The position numbers were made by a program, and so were the translations under genes. Shown here piece by piece: positions 1 to 6,178 of a stretch of DNA of 6,250 nt (position 1 is its first letter; each line of letters begins with the position of its first letter). The DNA comes from Puniceicoccales bacterium (GTDB lineage: Bacteria > Verrucomicrobiota > Verrucomicrobiia > Opitutales > UBA953). The stretch covers positions 1 through 6,250 of the forward strand of contig JAITPT010000020.1 in NCBI GenBank assembly GCA_031289285.1. The letters are read 5' to 3'. The notes under the pieces were generated by a model, which had not been told where the DNA came from, ran no database searches, and saw only the letters and a list, made by a program, of their open reading frames with translations.

Positions 1-7
1 GGCCGTC

Positions 8-68
8 TGCGGCTTGCGCTTTCCGCTCCACGCACCGCAAGGTGCGCGTCGGGAAAGCGCAAACCGCA
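8..68. repeat. Imperfect palindrome/hairpin within the left repeat, GCAA-capped inner stem
   Basis: Bases 8-24 pair with 52-68 over 17 positions with one mismatch (C13 against A63). Inside, 31-36 pairs with 41-46 around a GCAA loop, which is a GNRA-type tetraloop if the plus strand is transcribed. On the minus strand the single mismatch becomes a G-U wobble, so an RNA from that strand would have an uninterrupted outer stem. The structure sits at the outer end of the inverted repeat. It could be a REP-like palindromic element, a structured RNA or a cruciform. No function can be assigned from sequence alone. Confidence 0.8.
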
Positions 69-119
69 TCCGCCTCAAAATCTTGCGCAAACCCATCCCG
101 CTGAACTGCCGTTCTTAGG
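48..119. repeat. Left arm of 72-bp perfect inverted repeat
   Basis: This segment is the exact reverse complement of 6179-6250, with position p pairing with 6298-p. The match stops at 119/6179 on the inner side. On the outer side it is cut by the right window edge, so the true repeat is probably longer and may include the hairpin at 8-68. It contains the 8-bp palindrome TTGCGCAA at 83-90. Nothing between the arms resembles a transposase, so this is either one of many dispersed intergenic elements that happens to occur in opposite orientation, or the terminal repeat of a non-autonomous element. The first reading is the more likely. Confidence 0.93.
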
Positions 120-132
120 TTCAAAAGCAAAA

Positions 133-459
133 ATGACGAACTTAGTGAAATTGGATAACTCAGGAGCCGACGGACGTAAGCGCAATGATGACACGCAGGC
201 GAAAAGCATAACGGTGGTTTGTGGCTATTATCTTGCCGATTACGCAGATTCAGTCCGCAACGACTCTTCGTTGTCCGAACGGCTTCTGGTTAAAGAATTC
301 GCCAATCTTTTTGAAATCATCGGGCGTGTGGATTTTAGAGCGGCAGCAAAAAAGTTCGGGATAAACCTTGATGACGCTATGCCGCAGGTGGGCACAGAGG
401 GGCTGCCCAAACTTCAAAAATTCTACGCGCATAAGTTCACACGGTCTGCAGCCGCGTAG
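133..459 (+). CDS. Hypothetical protein, 108 aa; possibly the C-terminal part of a longer frame
   Basis: The function is not recognised. The frame runs from ATG 133 to TAG 457-459 and gives a soluble, mixed-charge protein without signal peptide or membrane segment. The N-terminal 25 residues are polar. The part from residue 26 on looks like a folded domain, with hydrophobic stretches such as VVCGYYLADYAD and LLVKEFANLFEIIGRVDF, and the C-terminus ends in Ala. GC content is visibly lower than in the hydrolase that follows, and the codon choice lacks that gene's strong G/C third-position bias, which suggests a different origin. No Shine-Dalgarno sequence precedes the ATG. The same frame has no stop from the window's first base through the repeat, and no ATG, GTG or TTG in that stretch. 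Translation therefore starts either at 133 or beyond the left edge. The stop lies 54 bases before the hydrolase ATG, so co-transcription is possible. It may also be a decayed remnant. Confidence 0.45.
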   Translation: MTNLVKLDNSGADGRKRNDDTQAKSITVVCGYYLADYADSVRNDSSLSERLLVKEFANLFEIIGRVDFRAAAKKFGINLDDAMPQVGTEGLPKLQKFYAHKFTRSAAA

Positions 460-513
460 CTCACGCCGCTATTGCCGAGTGTCTCGCCCGACGCCAGTGT
501 TGCCCGCTTCACT

Positions 514-612
514 ATGAAACTTCTCTCGCCTTCCTCTCTCCCACTTCGCGCACTCCTCGCGCCTCTTGCACTTTGCGCAGCGCCGTTTGCCGCGCCCGTT
601 TCCGCCGTCGCC
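514..612 (+). other. Signal peptide coding region
   Basis: Residues 1-33 have a short polar start with K2 and R12, a hydrophobic core LLAPLALCAAPFAA, and small residues at plausible cleavage sites (VSA ending at 31, AVA ending at 33). This is a Sec-type signal. The Cys at 21 is not in a usable lipobox because Leu precedes it. The presence of this signal is the main reason for preferring ATG 514 over the upstream in-frame TTG at 472. Neither start has a visible Shine-Dalgarno sequence. Confidence 0.8.
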
Positions 613-3600
613 GCGCCGCCCGCCGCCGCGCCGCTCGCGGGCAACTTCGCCGCGCCGCCAAAGGGCTACGGGCAAGTGCCGTTTTGGTGGTGGGCGGGCG
701 AGAAACTTTCCAAGGAACGTTTGCTCTGGCAACTCGAGCAACTCCACGCCGCCGGCGTCTCCGGCACACAAATCAATTACCCCTGCGAGCGCGGCCCCGG
801 CTGGCCAACCGCGCCGACCGACCCCGCGCTTTTCTCCAAGGGCTGGTGGGAACTCTTCGCGTTTGTCGCCACCGAATCCGCCAAGCGCGGCATGGGCATC
901 GGCCTCTCTGGATACACGCTCGATTGGCCGGGACGCGCCAGTCTCTTCCAGCAAATCGGCGTCACCACCGACGCGCACAACGCCACCCGCCTCGTCTCCC
1001 GCGCCGCCGATTTCACCGCCACCACCGCCGCCACCGCCGTCTCCGCCTCCTCCGCCACCGCCACACCCACCACTACCGCCGCCTTCGCCGTCTCCGCCGC
1101 CGTCCCCGCCTCCGCCGACTCTCTCGCCGTCGCCGACGGCTCGCCGCTCGCCGCCCGTTTCGCCGCACCGCCGAAGGGCTACGGGCAGGTGCCGTTTTGG
1201 TGGTGGACTGGCGAAAAACTTTCCAAGGAGCGTCTGCTCTGGCAACTCGATCAACTCCACGCCGCTGGCGTCTCCGGTGCGCAAATCAACTACTCGCACG
1301 AGCGCGGTCCCGGCTGGCCAACCGCGCCGACCGACCCCGCGCTTTTCTCCAAGGAGTGGTGGGACATCTTTGCGTTCGTCGCCGCCGAGTCTGCTAAGCG
1401 CGGCATGGGCATCGGCCTCTCTGGCTACACGCTCGATTGGCCGGGACGCGCCAGTCTCTTCCGGCAAATCGGCGTCACCACCGACGCGCACAACGCCACC
1501 CGCCTCGTCTCGAGCAAAAGCGCCGACCGCGAAGTTGGCGCGGCGGGCATCACGCTTCCGGCGGCTCCGGCGGGCGTCGTGTCCGTCACCGCGTTCCCGC
1601 TGAAGAACGGGCGTCTCGACGCCACTGGCGCGGTTTCGCTCGACCCCGCGTCGCGCACGGCGTCGCTTCCGCCCGGGCGTTGGCGCGTCTTCACCGTCTC
1701 TGCCGAGTGTGCCCCCTCCACCTACGACCCGCTTGACCCGCAGTCGGGTGCCCGCGTCGTCGAGCGCTTTTTCAAACCGTTTCTTGACAACACCCCCGCT
1801 GAGGCGCGGTCGGCGCTCAACTATTTTTTCCAAGACGAGCTACGCCTTGCTGGTGCTGGCCCGCTGTGGTCGCCCGACTTCGCAGCCGAGTTTCGCCGCC
1901 GCAAGGGCTACGATGTCGCGCCGCTGCTCGGTGCGCTCTTCGCCGACCTCGGCCCGCGCACCGCAAAAATCCGCCTCGACTACAACGATGTTTTCACCGC
2001 GCTCTCCGAGGAGCGTTACTTCCGGCCTGTGTTCGATTGGCACAATTCGCGCGGCATGATTTACGCCTGCGACCCGGGCAGCCGCGGATTCGATCCCTTG
2101 GAGTTCGGCTCCTATTTCCGCGCTATGCGCAACTACACCGCGCCGGGTTTTGACACGCCCGGCTCGTCCTCCGATGTCGTCAAAAACAAAGTCGGCTCCT
2201 CGATTGCGCACCTCTACGAGCGGCCTCGCGTGTGGGTCGAGGGCTTCCACAGTCTCGGCTGGCAGGCCTCGACGGAGACGATTTTCGACGCCAGCAACCG
2301 CAACTTCCTCTACGGCTCCACGCTCCTCAATCTCCACGGGCTCTACTACACGACCTACGGCGGTTGGTGGGAGTGGGCGCCGCCGTGCTACCATTTCCGT
2401 ATGCCCTACTGGAAACACATCCCCGCGTTTTTCCGCTACTTCGAGCGCCTCTCCTATCTCCTCTCGCAAGGGCACCACGTCGCCGATGTCGCCATCGTCT
2501 ATCCGCAGACGCCCCTCGTGTGCAACCCCGCGCACGGCAAACGCTCCGTCGAAATCGCCTTCGCGCTCTGCCGCGAACTCATGCAGCGAAACCAGACTGA
2601 CAACGATTTCATTGACGACGACTCGCTTGCCCGCGCCTCGGTCAACCGCGCTCGCGACGGCACCGCCGTGCTCCGCGTGGCTGGGGAAAACTACCGCGTG
2701 CTCGTGTTGCCCAGACTTTTTGCGACGCGCTTTTCTACGCTGCAAAAGGCGCTCGAGTTTTACCGCGCTGGCGGAAAAGTCGTCGCCATCGGCGAACTCC
2801 CCGCCGCCTCCGACAACGCCGGTGCCAACGACCCCGCGCTCGACGCCGCCGTCAAAGAACTCTTCGGCCTCACCGCCGCCGAGGCCGCCACCGCTGCTGC
2901 CGACAAACCCGCGCCTCGCCAGACGAACGCCGCTGGGGGCGTCGGCGTCTTTTTGGCAAACACCAGCACCGCCGCCGCTGACGTCGGCGAAGACGCTCGC
3001 ATCAAGGCCGCCCTCAAACTCGCCGCCACTGCCAACCCCAACGCTCTTGCGCCCGTGCGCACCTACGCGGGGAAGTTTAGCGGACGCTGGGTCTGGACAC
3101 GCGAGAAGACGCGCCGCGCTGTTTTCAAACAGCGACTCGGTAGCAGCGGGACGACGCCCATCGAATACGACGCCGCGCTTCTCGCCGACAACTCCGCCAC
3201 GCTCTACCTGAACGGGCGCGTCGTCGCCCGCCACGGCGATTACAACACGCCTTGGACGGGCAAACTGCGTCTGCGCTCTGGCGACGTGCTCGCCATCGCC
3301 GCCAGCGACAGCGCCAACGAGCGCGGCGACAAATCGGCGGGGATTTTCTTCGCACTCGCCCGCAACGGGAAAACGATTTTCTCGGCGGAAGACTTCCTGT
3401 GTTACCCAGCCAACAACGACGTGGAAATGACCGCCATCGCCACGACGAGCGATTTTGGCGGACGGCTGAAAAAGATTAGCAAGAGGCCCGATACAGCAGG
3501 GGATAAGCCAGACGTGTTTCCGAGTTTCGCAACTCAGGACGCCTCTGCGAAGCCCGACACGACCAACGTCCACGCGCTCCACAGATTTGGCAAAGACGCC

Positions 3601-5529
3601 GCCGCCGCGAAACCCGCCGCTGGCAAACCCACCGCCGCCGCCATTCGCGCACTCCTGAAGACGCCGGACTTCTCTGGGCCAGCAGGCGCACAAGCCCTCC
3701 ACCGGCGTTTCGAGGGACACGATATTTTCTTCATCATGGATTTGAAACCCGAAGCCAAAAAGTTCACGCCGGACGGCGAGCCAGCGGCGGATTGCGTCTT
3801 CCGCGTTCGCGGCACACCCCAACGCTGGGACGCTTGGACGGGCAAGGGCACGCCGCTCTCGCTCGACGCATTTCGCGCCAACCCCGACGGCACCGTCACG
3901 GTGCGCATCGCGACGTCGGGCGAGCCGCTCCTGTTGGTTTTCGACGACGCCAACCCCGCCTCACTCGGCGGCGCACGAAACTTTGCCGAGTGGAGTGATA
4001 GCTCCGCCAGCCCCCGCTCCGAGAAGCCGCTCGCGCTTGATGGCCAGTGGAGTTTCCGCCTCGCGCCGACACTCGACAACCGCTGGGGCGATTTCCGTTT
4101 CCCTGCGACGAAGGAGTTGATTGGCGCGGAGACTCGCCGCTTCACGTGGCGGGCGGAGGGTTTGCGCGACACCACAAACACCTACTCGCACGGGCCGCAG
4201 TTCCGCGCCTTCGGGCCACTGCTCCCCGGGCGCGACGCCGACGCCCTCGAACACGCACTCGCCGCCGCCACGCGCTTGGGCGGCGACACCGTGGAGGTCG
4301 CAGGCAAACCGCATCGCTGGGCCACGTTTAATTTTTCGTGGCGCGAGGGCGCGGAGGGAATGCCCGCCTACCAAAATTGGCACCACGGACTCAGCGGAAA
4401 AGTGGGCGACGACTTTTTTGTGTTGGGCAATTACGAACGTGGCAGCTACGACGTTTCTATTCCGAAAAACGCCCGCCCCGAAGTGCGCCTTTTCCAGACG
4501 ACCGTTGTCGCGCCGGAGGTTTGCGAGGCGGAGATTGTTTCGAGCGGCGTGAAGCCCTCCGCCGTGTGGCTCAACGGGAAAAAACGCGCCGTCGGCGAAA
4601 AGGTCGCCTTGCGCCGCGGACGCAACCCGCTCGTCGTGCGCTACGACTCGCTTGGCCGCGCCGGAGTCGTGCTGCGGCGCGTGGGCGCGGACGCCGGGAA
4701 GGGCGGCGGCGGCGTGGGTGGTGCCGGCGGTGCGAGCGCGGGCGTCCCGCTGGCCTCGCGCTGGTTTGGCGACCCGGCGGTCTTGCCCTTCGACATTTTT
4801 GACGGCGCGGTGAGCGTCGCCGATTTCCGCTCGTTTGCGCCGCCGGCGCTGGTCTCGGCGGAAGTCACTTTGCGCGGCGAATTGCTTGCGGCGACCGTTG
4901 GCGGTCTCCCGTGGAAAATTGAGAAAACGGGACGGCGCGGAGTTTCCGGCGTCGGCGAGGTCTGGCGGATTTCCCAGAAAAACGGGAACGCCAATTCTGC
5001 AATCGGTGCAAGCGCGGCTGGCGCGGGTGCGGGTGGCGCGGCGGGTGCGGGTGGTTTGCCAGATGGCACAGCGGAGATGGTTTTGCGCGTTCGTTTTGAG
5101 TCGGGCTATTACGGTGGCGCGGCTTTCCCCGAACCGGTGAAACTTGAATGTGCGGAGGGTTTAGTGCGATTGGGCGATTGGGGCCGTCTGGGCGATTTGC
5201 AGTATTATTCTGGCGGCGCGATTTACACGAAACGTTTCACGCTCGGCGTTGAGCAGCGTCGGCAGCGTTGTGTGTTGGATTTGGGGAACGTGGGAGTTTC
5301 CTGTGAAGTGCGTCTCAACGGCAAATCTGTCGGAGTGCGCACCTGTCCGCCTTGGCGTTTTGACATCTCGGCCTTTGTCGCTTCTGGAGCCAATGTGTTG
5401 GAGGTCGAAGTGTGCAACACTTTGAACAATCACTATCAAACCATCCCCACTCGTTACAAACGTCCAGTCACCCGTGCCCCCAGCGGCCTCCTCGGACCCG
5501 TAAAAATAGACTTCCTGCACCGTTTTTGA
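514..5529 (+). CDS. Exported GH106-family glycoside hydrolase (alpha-L-rhamnosidase-like) with duplicated N-terminal module
   Basis: This is a 1671-residue protein predicted to act outside the cytoplasm, most likely releasing terminal rhamnose or a related sugar from complex glycans. ATG 514 is preferred to TTG 472 because it begins directly with a signal peptide: MKLL, a hydrophobic core, and an Ala-rich cleavage zone near residues 31-34. There is no lipobox. Two copies of a barrel-start module (PFWWW...GLSGYTLDWPG) lie at 45-162 and 216-333. The catalytic part continues with the GRWRVF strand, QDEL (D441, E442), RRRKGYD (461-467) and VWVEGFHS (E576). E442 and E576 fall where GH106 enzymes carry conserved acidic residues and are my catalytic candidates. 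A GATase-like region spans about 655-765 (VLVLP, GGKVVAIGELP). An inserted beta-sandwich lies at about 852-980, a DNRWGDFRFP segment at 1188 on, and a C-terminal GH2-type sugar-binding sandwich at about 1563-1671 (YYSGGAIYTKRF, VRLNGKSVG). GH106 proteins are usually around 1000-1100 residues, so this one is clearly long. Family assignment is from motif recall; the exact substrate is uncertain. Confidence 0.8.
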   Translation: MKLLSPSSLPLRALLAPLALCAAPFAAPVSAVAAPPAAAPLAGNFAAPPKGYGQVPFWWWAGEKLSKERLLWQLEQLHAAGVSGTQINYPCERGPGWPTAPTDPALFSKGWWELFAFVATESAKRGMGIGLSGYTLDWPGRASLFQQIGVTTDAHNATRLVSRAADFTATTAATAVSASSATATPTTTAAFAVSAAVPASADSLAVADGSPLAARFAAPPKGYGQVPFWWWTGEKLSKERLLWQLDQLHAAGVSGAQINYSHERGPGWPTAPTDPALFSKEWWDIFAFVAAESAKRGMGIGLSGYTLDWPGRASLFRQIGVTTDAHNATRLVSSKSADREVGAAGITLPAAPAGVVSVTAFPLKNGRLDATGAVSLDPASRTASLPPGRWRVFTVSAECAPSTYDPLDPQSGARVVERFFKPFLDNTPAEARSALNYFFQDELRLAGAGPLWSPDFAAEFRRRKGYDVAPLLGALFADLGPRTAKIRLDYNDVFTALSEERYFRPVFDWHNSRGMIYACDPGSRGFDPLEFGSYFRAMRNYTAPGFDTPGSSSDVVKNKVGSSIAHLYERPRVWVEGFHSLGWQASTETIFDASNRNFLYGSTLLNLHGLYYTTYGGWWEWAPPCYHFRMPYWKHIPAFFRYFERLSYLLSQGHHVADVAIVYPQTPLVCNPAHGKRSVEIAFALCRELMQRNQTDNDFIDDDSLARASVNRARDGTAVLRVAGENYRVLVLPRLFATRFSTLQKALEFYRAGGKVVAIGELPAASDNAGANDPALDAAVKELFGLTAAEAATAAADKPAPRQTNAAGGVGVFLANTSTAAADVGEDARIKAALKLAATANPNALAPVRTYAGKFSGRWVWTREKTRRAVFKQRLGSSGTTPIEYDAALLADNSATLYLNGRVVARHGDYNTPWTGKLRLRSGDVLAIAASDSANERGDKSAGIFFALARNGKTIFSAEDFLCYPANNDVEMTAIATTSDFGGRLKKISKRPDTAGDKPDVFPSFATQDASAKPDTTNVHALHRFGKDAAAAKPAAGKPTAAAIRALLKTPDFSGPAGAQALHRRFEGHDIFFIMDLKPEAKKFTPDGEPAADCVFRVRGTPQRWDAWTGKGTPLSLDAFRANPDGTVTVRIATSGEPLLLVFDDANPASLGGARNFAEWSDSSASPRSEKPLALDGQWSFRLAPTLDNRWGDFRFPATKELIGAETRRFTWRAEGLRDTTNTYSHGPQFRAFGPLLPGRDADALEHALAAATRLGGDTVEVAGKPHRWATFNFSWREGAEGMPAYQNWHHGLSGKVGDDFFVLGNYERGSYDVSIPKNARPEVRLFQTTVVAPEVCEAEIVSSGVKPSAVWLNGKKRAVGEKVALRRGRNPLVVRYDSLGRAGVVLRRVGADAGKGGGGVGGAGGASAGVPLASRWFGDPAVLPFDIFDGAVSVADFRSFAPPALVSAEVTLRGELLAATVGGLPWKIEKTGRRGVSGVGEVWRISQKNGNANSAIGASAAGAGAGGAAGAGGLPDGTAEMVLRVRFESGYYGGAAFPEPVKLECAEGLVRLGDWGRLGDLQYYSGGAIYTKRFTLGVEQRRQRCVLDLGNVGVSCEVRLNGKSVGVRTCPPWRFDISAFVASGANVLEVEVCNTLNNHYQTIPTRYKRPVTRAPSGLLGPVKIDFLHRF
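646..999 (+). repeat. Intragenic direct repeat, copy 1 (GH106 barrel-start module)
   Basis: The segment encodes 118 residues that recur 513 bp downstream. By hand count it differs from copy 2 at about 32 of 354 bases and at 10 of 118 residues. The aromatic PFWWW motif and the GLSGYTLDWPG motif are intact. This copy is followed by a low-complexity linker rather than by the rest of the barrel, so it probably cannot complete a catalytic domain on its own. Confidence 0.95.
1000..1158 (+). repeat. Ala/Thr/Ser-rich low-complexity linker between duplicated modules
   Basis: 53 codons, mostly GCC, ACC and TCC, encode a run such as TATTAATAVSASSATATPTT. The DNA is a degenerate GCC/ACC trinucleotide array. 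It resembles an extended, disordered inter-domain linker. It may have arisen by slippage after or during the duplication of the flanking modules. Confidence 0.85.
1159..1512 (+). repeat. Intragenic direct repeat, copy 2 (GH106 barrel-start module)
   Basis: This is the second 118-residue copy, exactly 171 codons after the first. It runs straight into the remaining GH106 catalytic sequence and is therefore the better candidate for the working barrel start. Substitutions relative to copy 1 include Pro-Cys to Ser-His in the INY(PC/SH)ERGPGW stretch and Gly to Glu in FSK(G/E)WW. The last 60 or so bases are almost identical between copies. Confidence 0.95.
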
Positions 5530-5560
5530 GAGTGCGAACTGGCCGGAGTGGACGGCGAGC

Positions 5561-5745
5561 CGGAAAGAGAAGGGGCAGGAAAAGGGGCGTGGCGGAAGGA
5601 GAAGGGGCAGAGAAGGGGGCGTGGAGGAAAGGGGCAGGGAAAGGCGCGTGGCGGAAAGAGAAGGGGCAGAGAAGGGGCGTGGAGGGAAAGGGGCAGGGAA
5701 AGGGAAAGAGAAAGAGAAAGAGAAGGGGGAAAGAGAAGGGGGAAA
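5561..5745. repeat. Purine-rich minisatellite and GA-rich tract
   Basis: Nearly all bases are G or A on the plus strand. Degenerate units begin with CGGAAAGAGAAGGGGCAG and end in GGGGCGTGG. They lie at 5561-5592 and 5593-5624 (32 bp each), 5625-5651 (27 bp, lacking GAGA), 5652-5682 (31 bp) and a last partial unit from 5683. Long and short units alternate, giving a higher-order period near 59 bp. From about 5699 the array decays into GGGAAA/GAGAAA simple repeats. Repeated G4 runs make G-quadruplex or triplex DNA possible. Confidence 0.9.
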
Positions 5746-5777
5746 TCGTTACTTTGAGTTGAAGCTCGGACGCAGGC

Positions 5778-5875
5778 AGCCCCGCATGGGGCGAGATGTG
5801 CATAACCGGAGGTGTAGCGTAGCGAAACCTCCGGTCAGCCACGCCCCTGCAACAAAGCCCCGCATGGGGCGAGAT
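5778..5875. repeat. Composite repeat: two identical 20-bp units flanking a hairpin
   Basis: The 20-base sequence AGCCCCGCATGGGGCGAGAT occurs identically at 5778-5797 and 5856-5875, a 78-bp period. Each unit can fold by GCCCC/GGGGC pairing around GCAT. Between them, 5805-5813 (ACCGGAGGT) pairs perfectly with 5827-5835 around a 13-base loop containing a tandem GTAGC. The layout looks like a dispersed intergenic repeat element. With only two repeats and a 58-bp structured spacer it is not a CRISPR. Confidence 0.88.
5805..5835. repeat. 9-bp-stem hairpin in the composite repeat
   Basis: The arms ACCGGAGGT and ACCTCCGGT are perfect complements with loop 5814-5826. There is no T-run on either side, so it is not a canonical intrinsic terminator, though the stem could still slow or stabilise a transcript reading through from the hydrolase. 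Confidence 0.8.
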
Positions 5876-5985
5876 TATCGGGTTGTCAGACGGTGGTGGT
5901 GTGCGTTCCGCTACAATTTCGTAGAGAGCACGTGGTGGTCGCTGCAAGGGAAAGCAGCACAAACCGCAGCGAAGTCAAGTGAATA

Positions 5986-6000
5986 AAATGGCTGCCATTT
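5986..6000. promoter_or_regulatory. 15-bp odd palindrome AAATGGC-T-GCCATTT (possible protein-binding site)
   Basis: Two perfect 7-base arms surround one central base. The size and symmetry fit a dimeric regulator's site, but no promoter elements or adjacent gene start support this. As a hairpin it is impossible without a larger loop. The palindrome is certain; the role is a guess. Confidence 0.35.
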
Positions 6001-6007
6001 AATTCGA

Positions 6008-6061
6008 GCGCGACAAATGGGCAAAATGTTAGCCGCGTTGTAAGTGCATGATTTATCGCGC
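6008..6061. repeat. Imperfect hairpin with 11-base arms
   Basis: GCGCGACAAAT at 6008-6018 pairs with ATTTATCGCGC at 6051-6061 at 10 of 11 positions around a 32-base loop. The one mismatch (C6014 against A6055) would be a G-U wobble in a minus-strand RNA. It could belong to a small structured RNA or be chance. No promoter was identified. Confidence 0.45.
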
Positions 6062-6081
6062 ATTTGAGACGCAGATGCCGA

Positions 6082-6123
6082 CTTCCCTCTCCTGCTCCCC
6101 CCCACCTCCCCCTTCCTCTCTCC
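6082..6123. repeat. Pyrimidine-rich tract
   Basis: 42 bases consist of C and T with only two exceptions, G6094 and A6104, and include a run of seven C at 6097-6103. Its complement resembles in composition the purine array at 5561-5745, but in opposite orientation and without exact unit matches. Confidence 0.8.
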
Positions 6124-6178
6124 GAATAATAAACCAGACTAAAGATTTTGCCATTGGGTCGTCGGGACATCCGATAAT

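Larger units (their letters stand above)
5530..6178. other. Gene-free repeat-rich intergenic region
   Basis: About 650 bases lie between the hydrolase stop and the right inverted repeat. Open frames exist on both strands but are made of repeat and low-complexity translation, with no recognisable domain. No clear intrinsic terminator follows the hydrolase: 5530-5560 has only very short GC-rich self-complementary pieces and no following T-run. The stretches 5746-5777 and 5876-5985 show nothing beyond weak 4-5 bp hairpins, at 5911-5924 and 5941-5958. The rest is described in the separate repeat entries. Confidence 0.75.

Noticed and set aside
472..513. TTG 472 as hydrolase start, adding 14 residues
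   Set aside because: The extension places a polar segment before an otherwise typical signal peptide and has no ribosome-binding sequence. ATG 514 fits better.
559..579. Lipoprotein signal with Cys21
   Set aside because: The residue before the Cys is Leu, not Gly, Ala or Ser, so the lipobox is not satisfied.
566..1603. 345-codon plus-strand frame rich in Pro/Ser/Arg
   Set aside because: It is an out-of-frame reading of the hydrolase; the Pro runs come from the linker DNA, and it has no signal or domain.
469..1833. 454-codon minus-strand open frame with a poly-Gly stretch
   Set aside because: It is an antisense shadow of the hydrolase. The poly-Gly run is simply the complement of the GCC/ACC linker array, and the internal repeat mirrors the sense duplication.
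1840..3822. 660-codon minus-strand open frame opposite the hydrolase
   Set aside because: Long antisense frames are expected opposite GC-rich genes. The translation is Gly/Val/Arg/Glu-rich with no recognisable motif, while the plus strand has clear GH106 motifs throughout.
5530..5565. Intrinsic terminator right after the hydrolase
   Set aside because: Only a 4-bp CCGG/CCGG pairing is visible and there is no T-run. The TTTTT at 5522-5526 lies inside the last codons without a preceding stem.
5778..5875. Possible CRISPR array
   Set aside because: There are only two 20-bp repeats, the 58-bp spacer is itself a hairpin, and there is no third repeat or nearby cas gene.
5468..5962. 164-codon minus-strand frame over the intergenic repeats
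   Set aside because: The product is Pro/Phe/Leu low complexity from the purine array plus composite-repeat translation, and it overlaps the hydrolase end. There is no sign of protein-like sequence.
5886..6170. 94-codon minus-strand frame
   Set aside because: It crosses the pyrimidine tract and hairpins, has no recognisable motif or ribosome site, and its composition is not gene-like.
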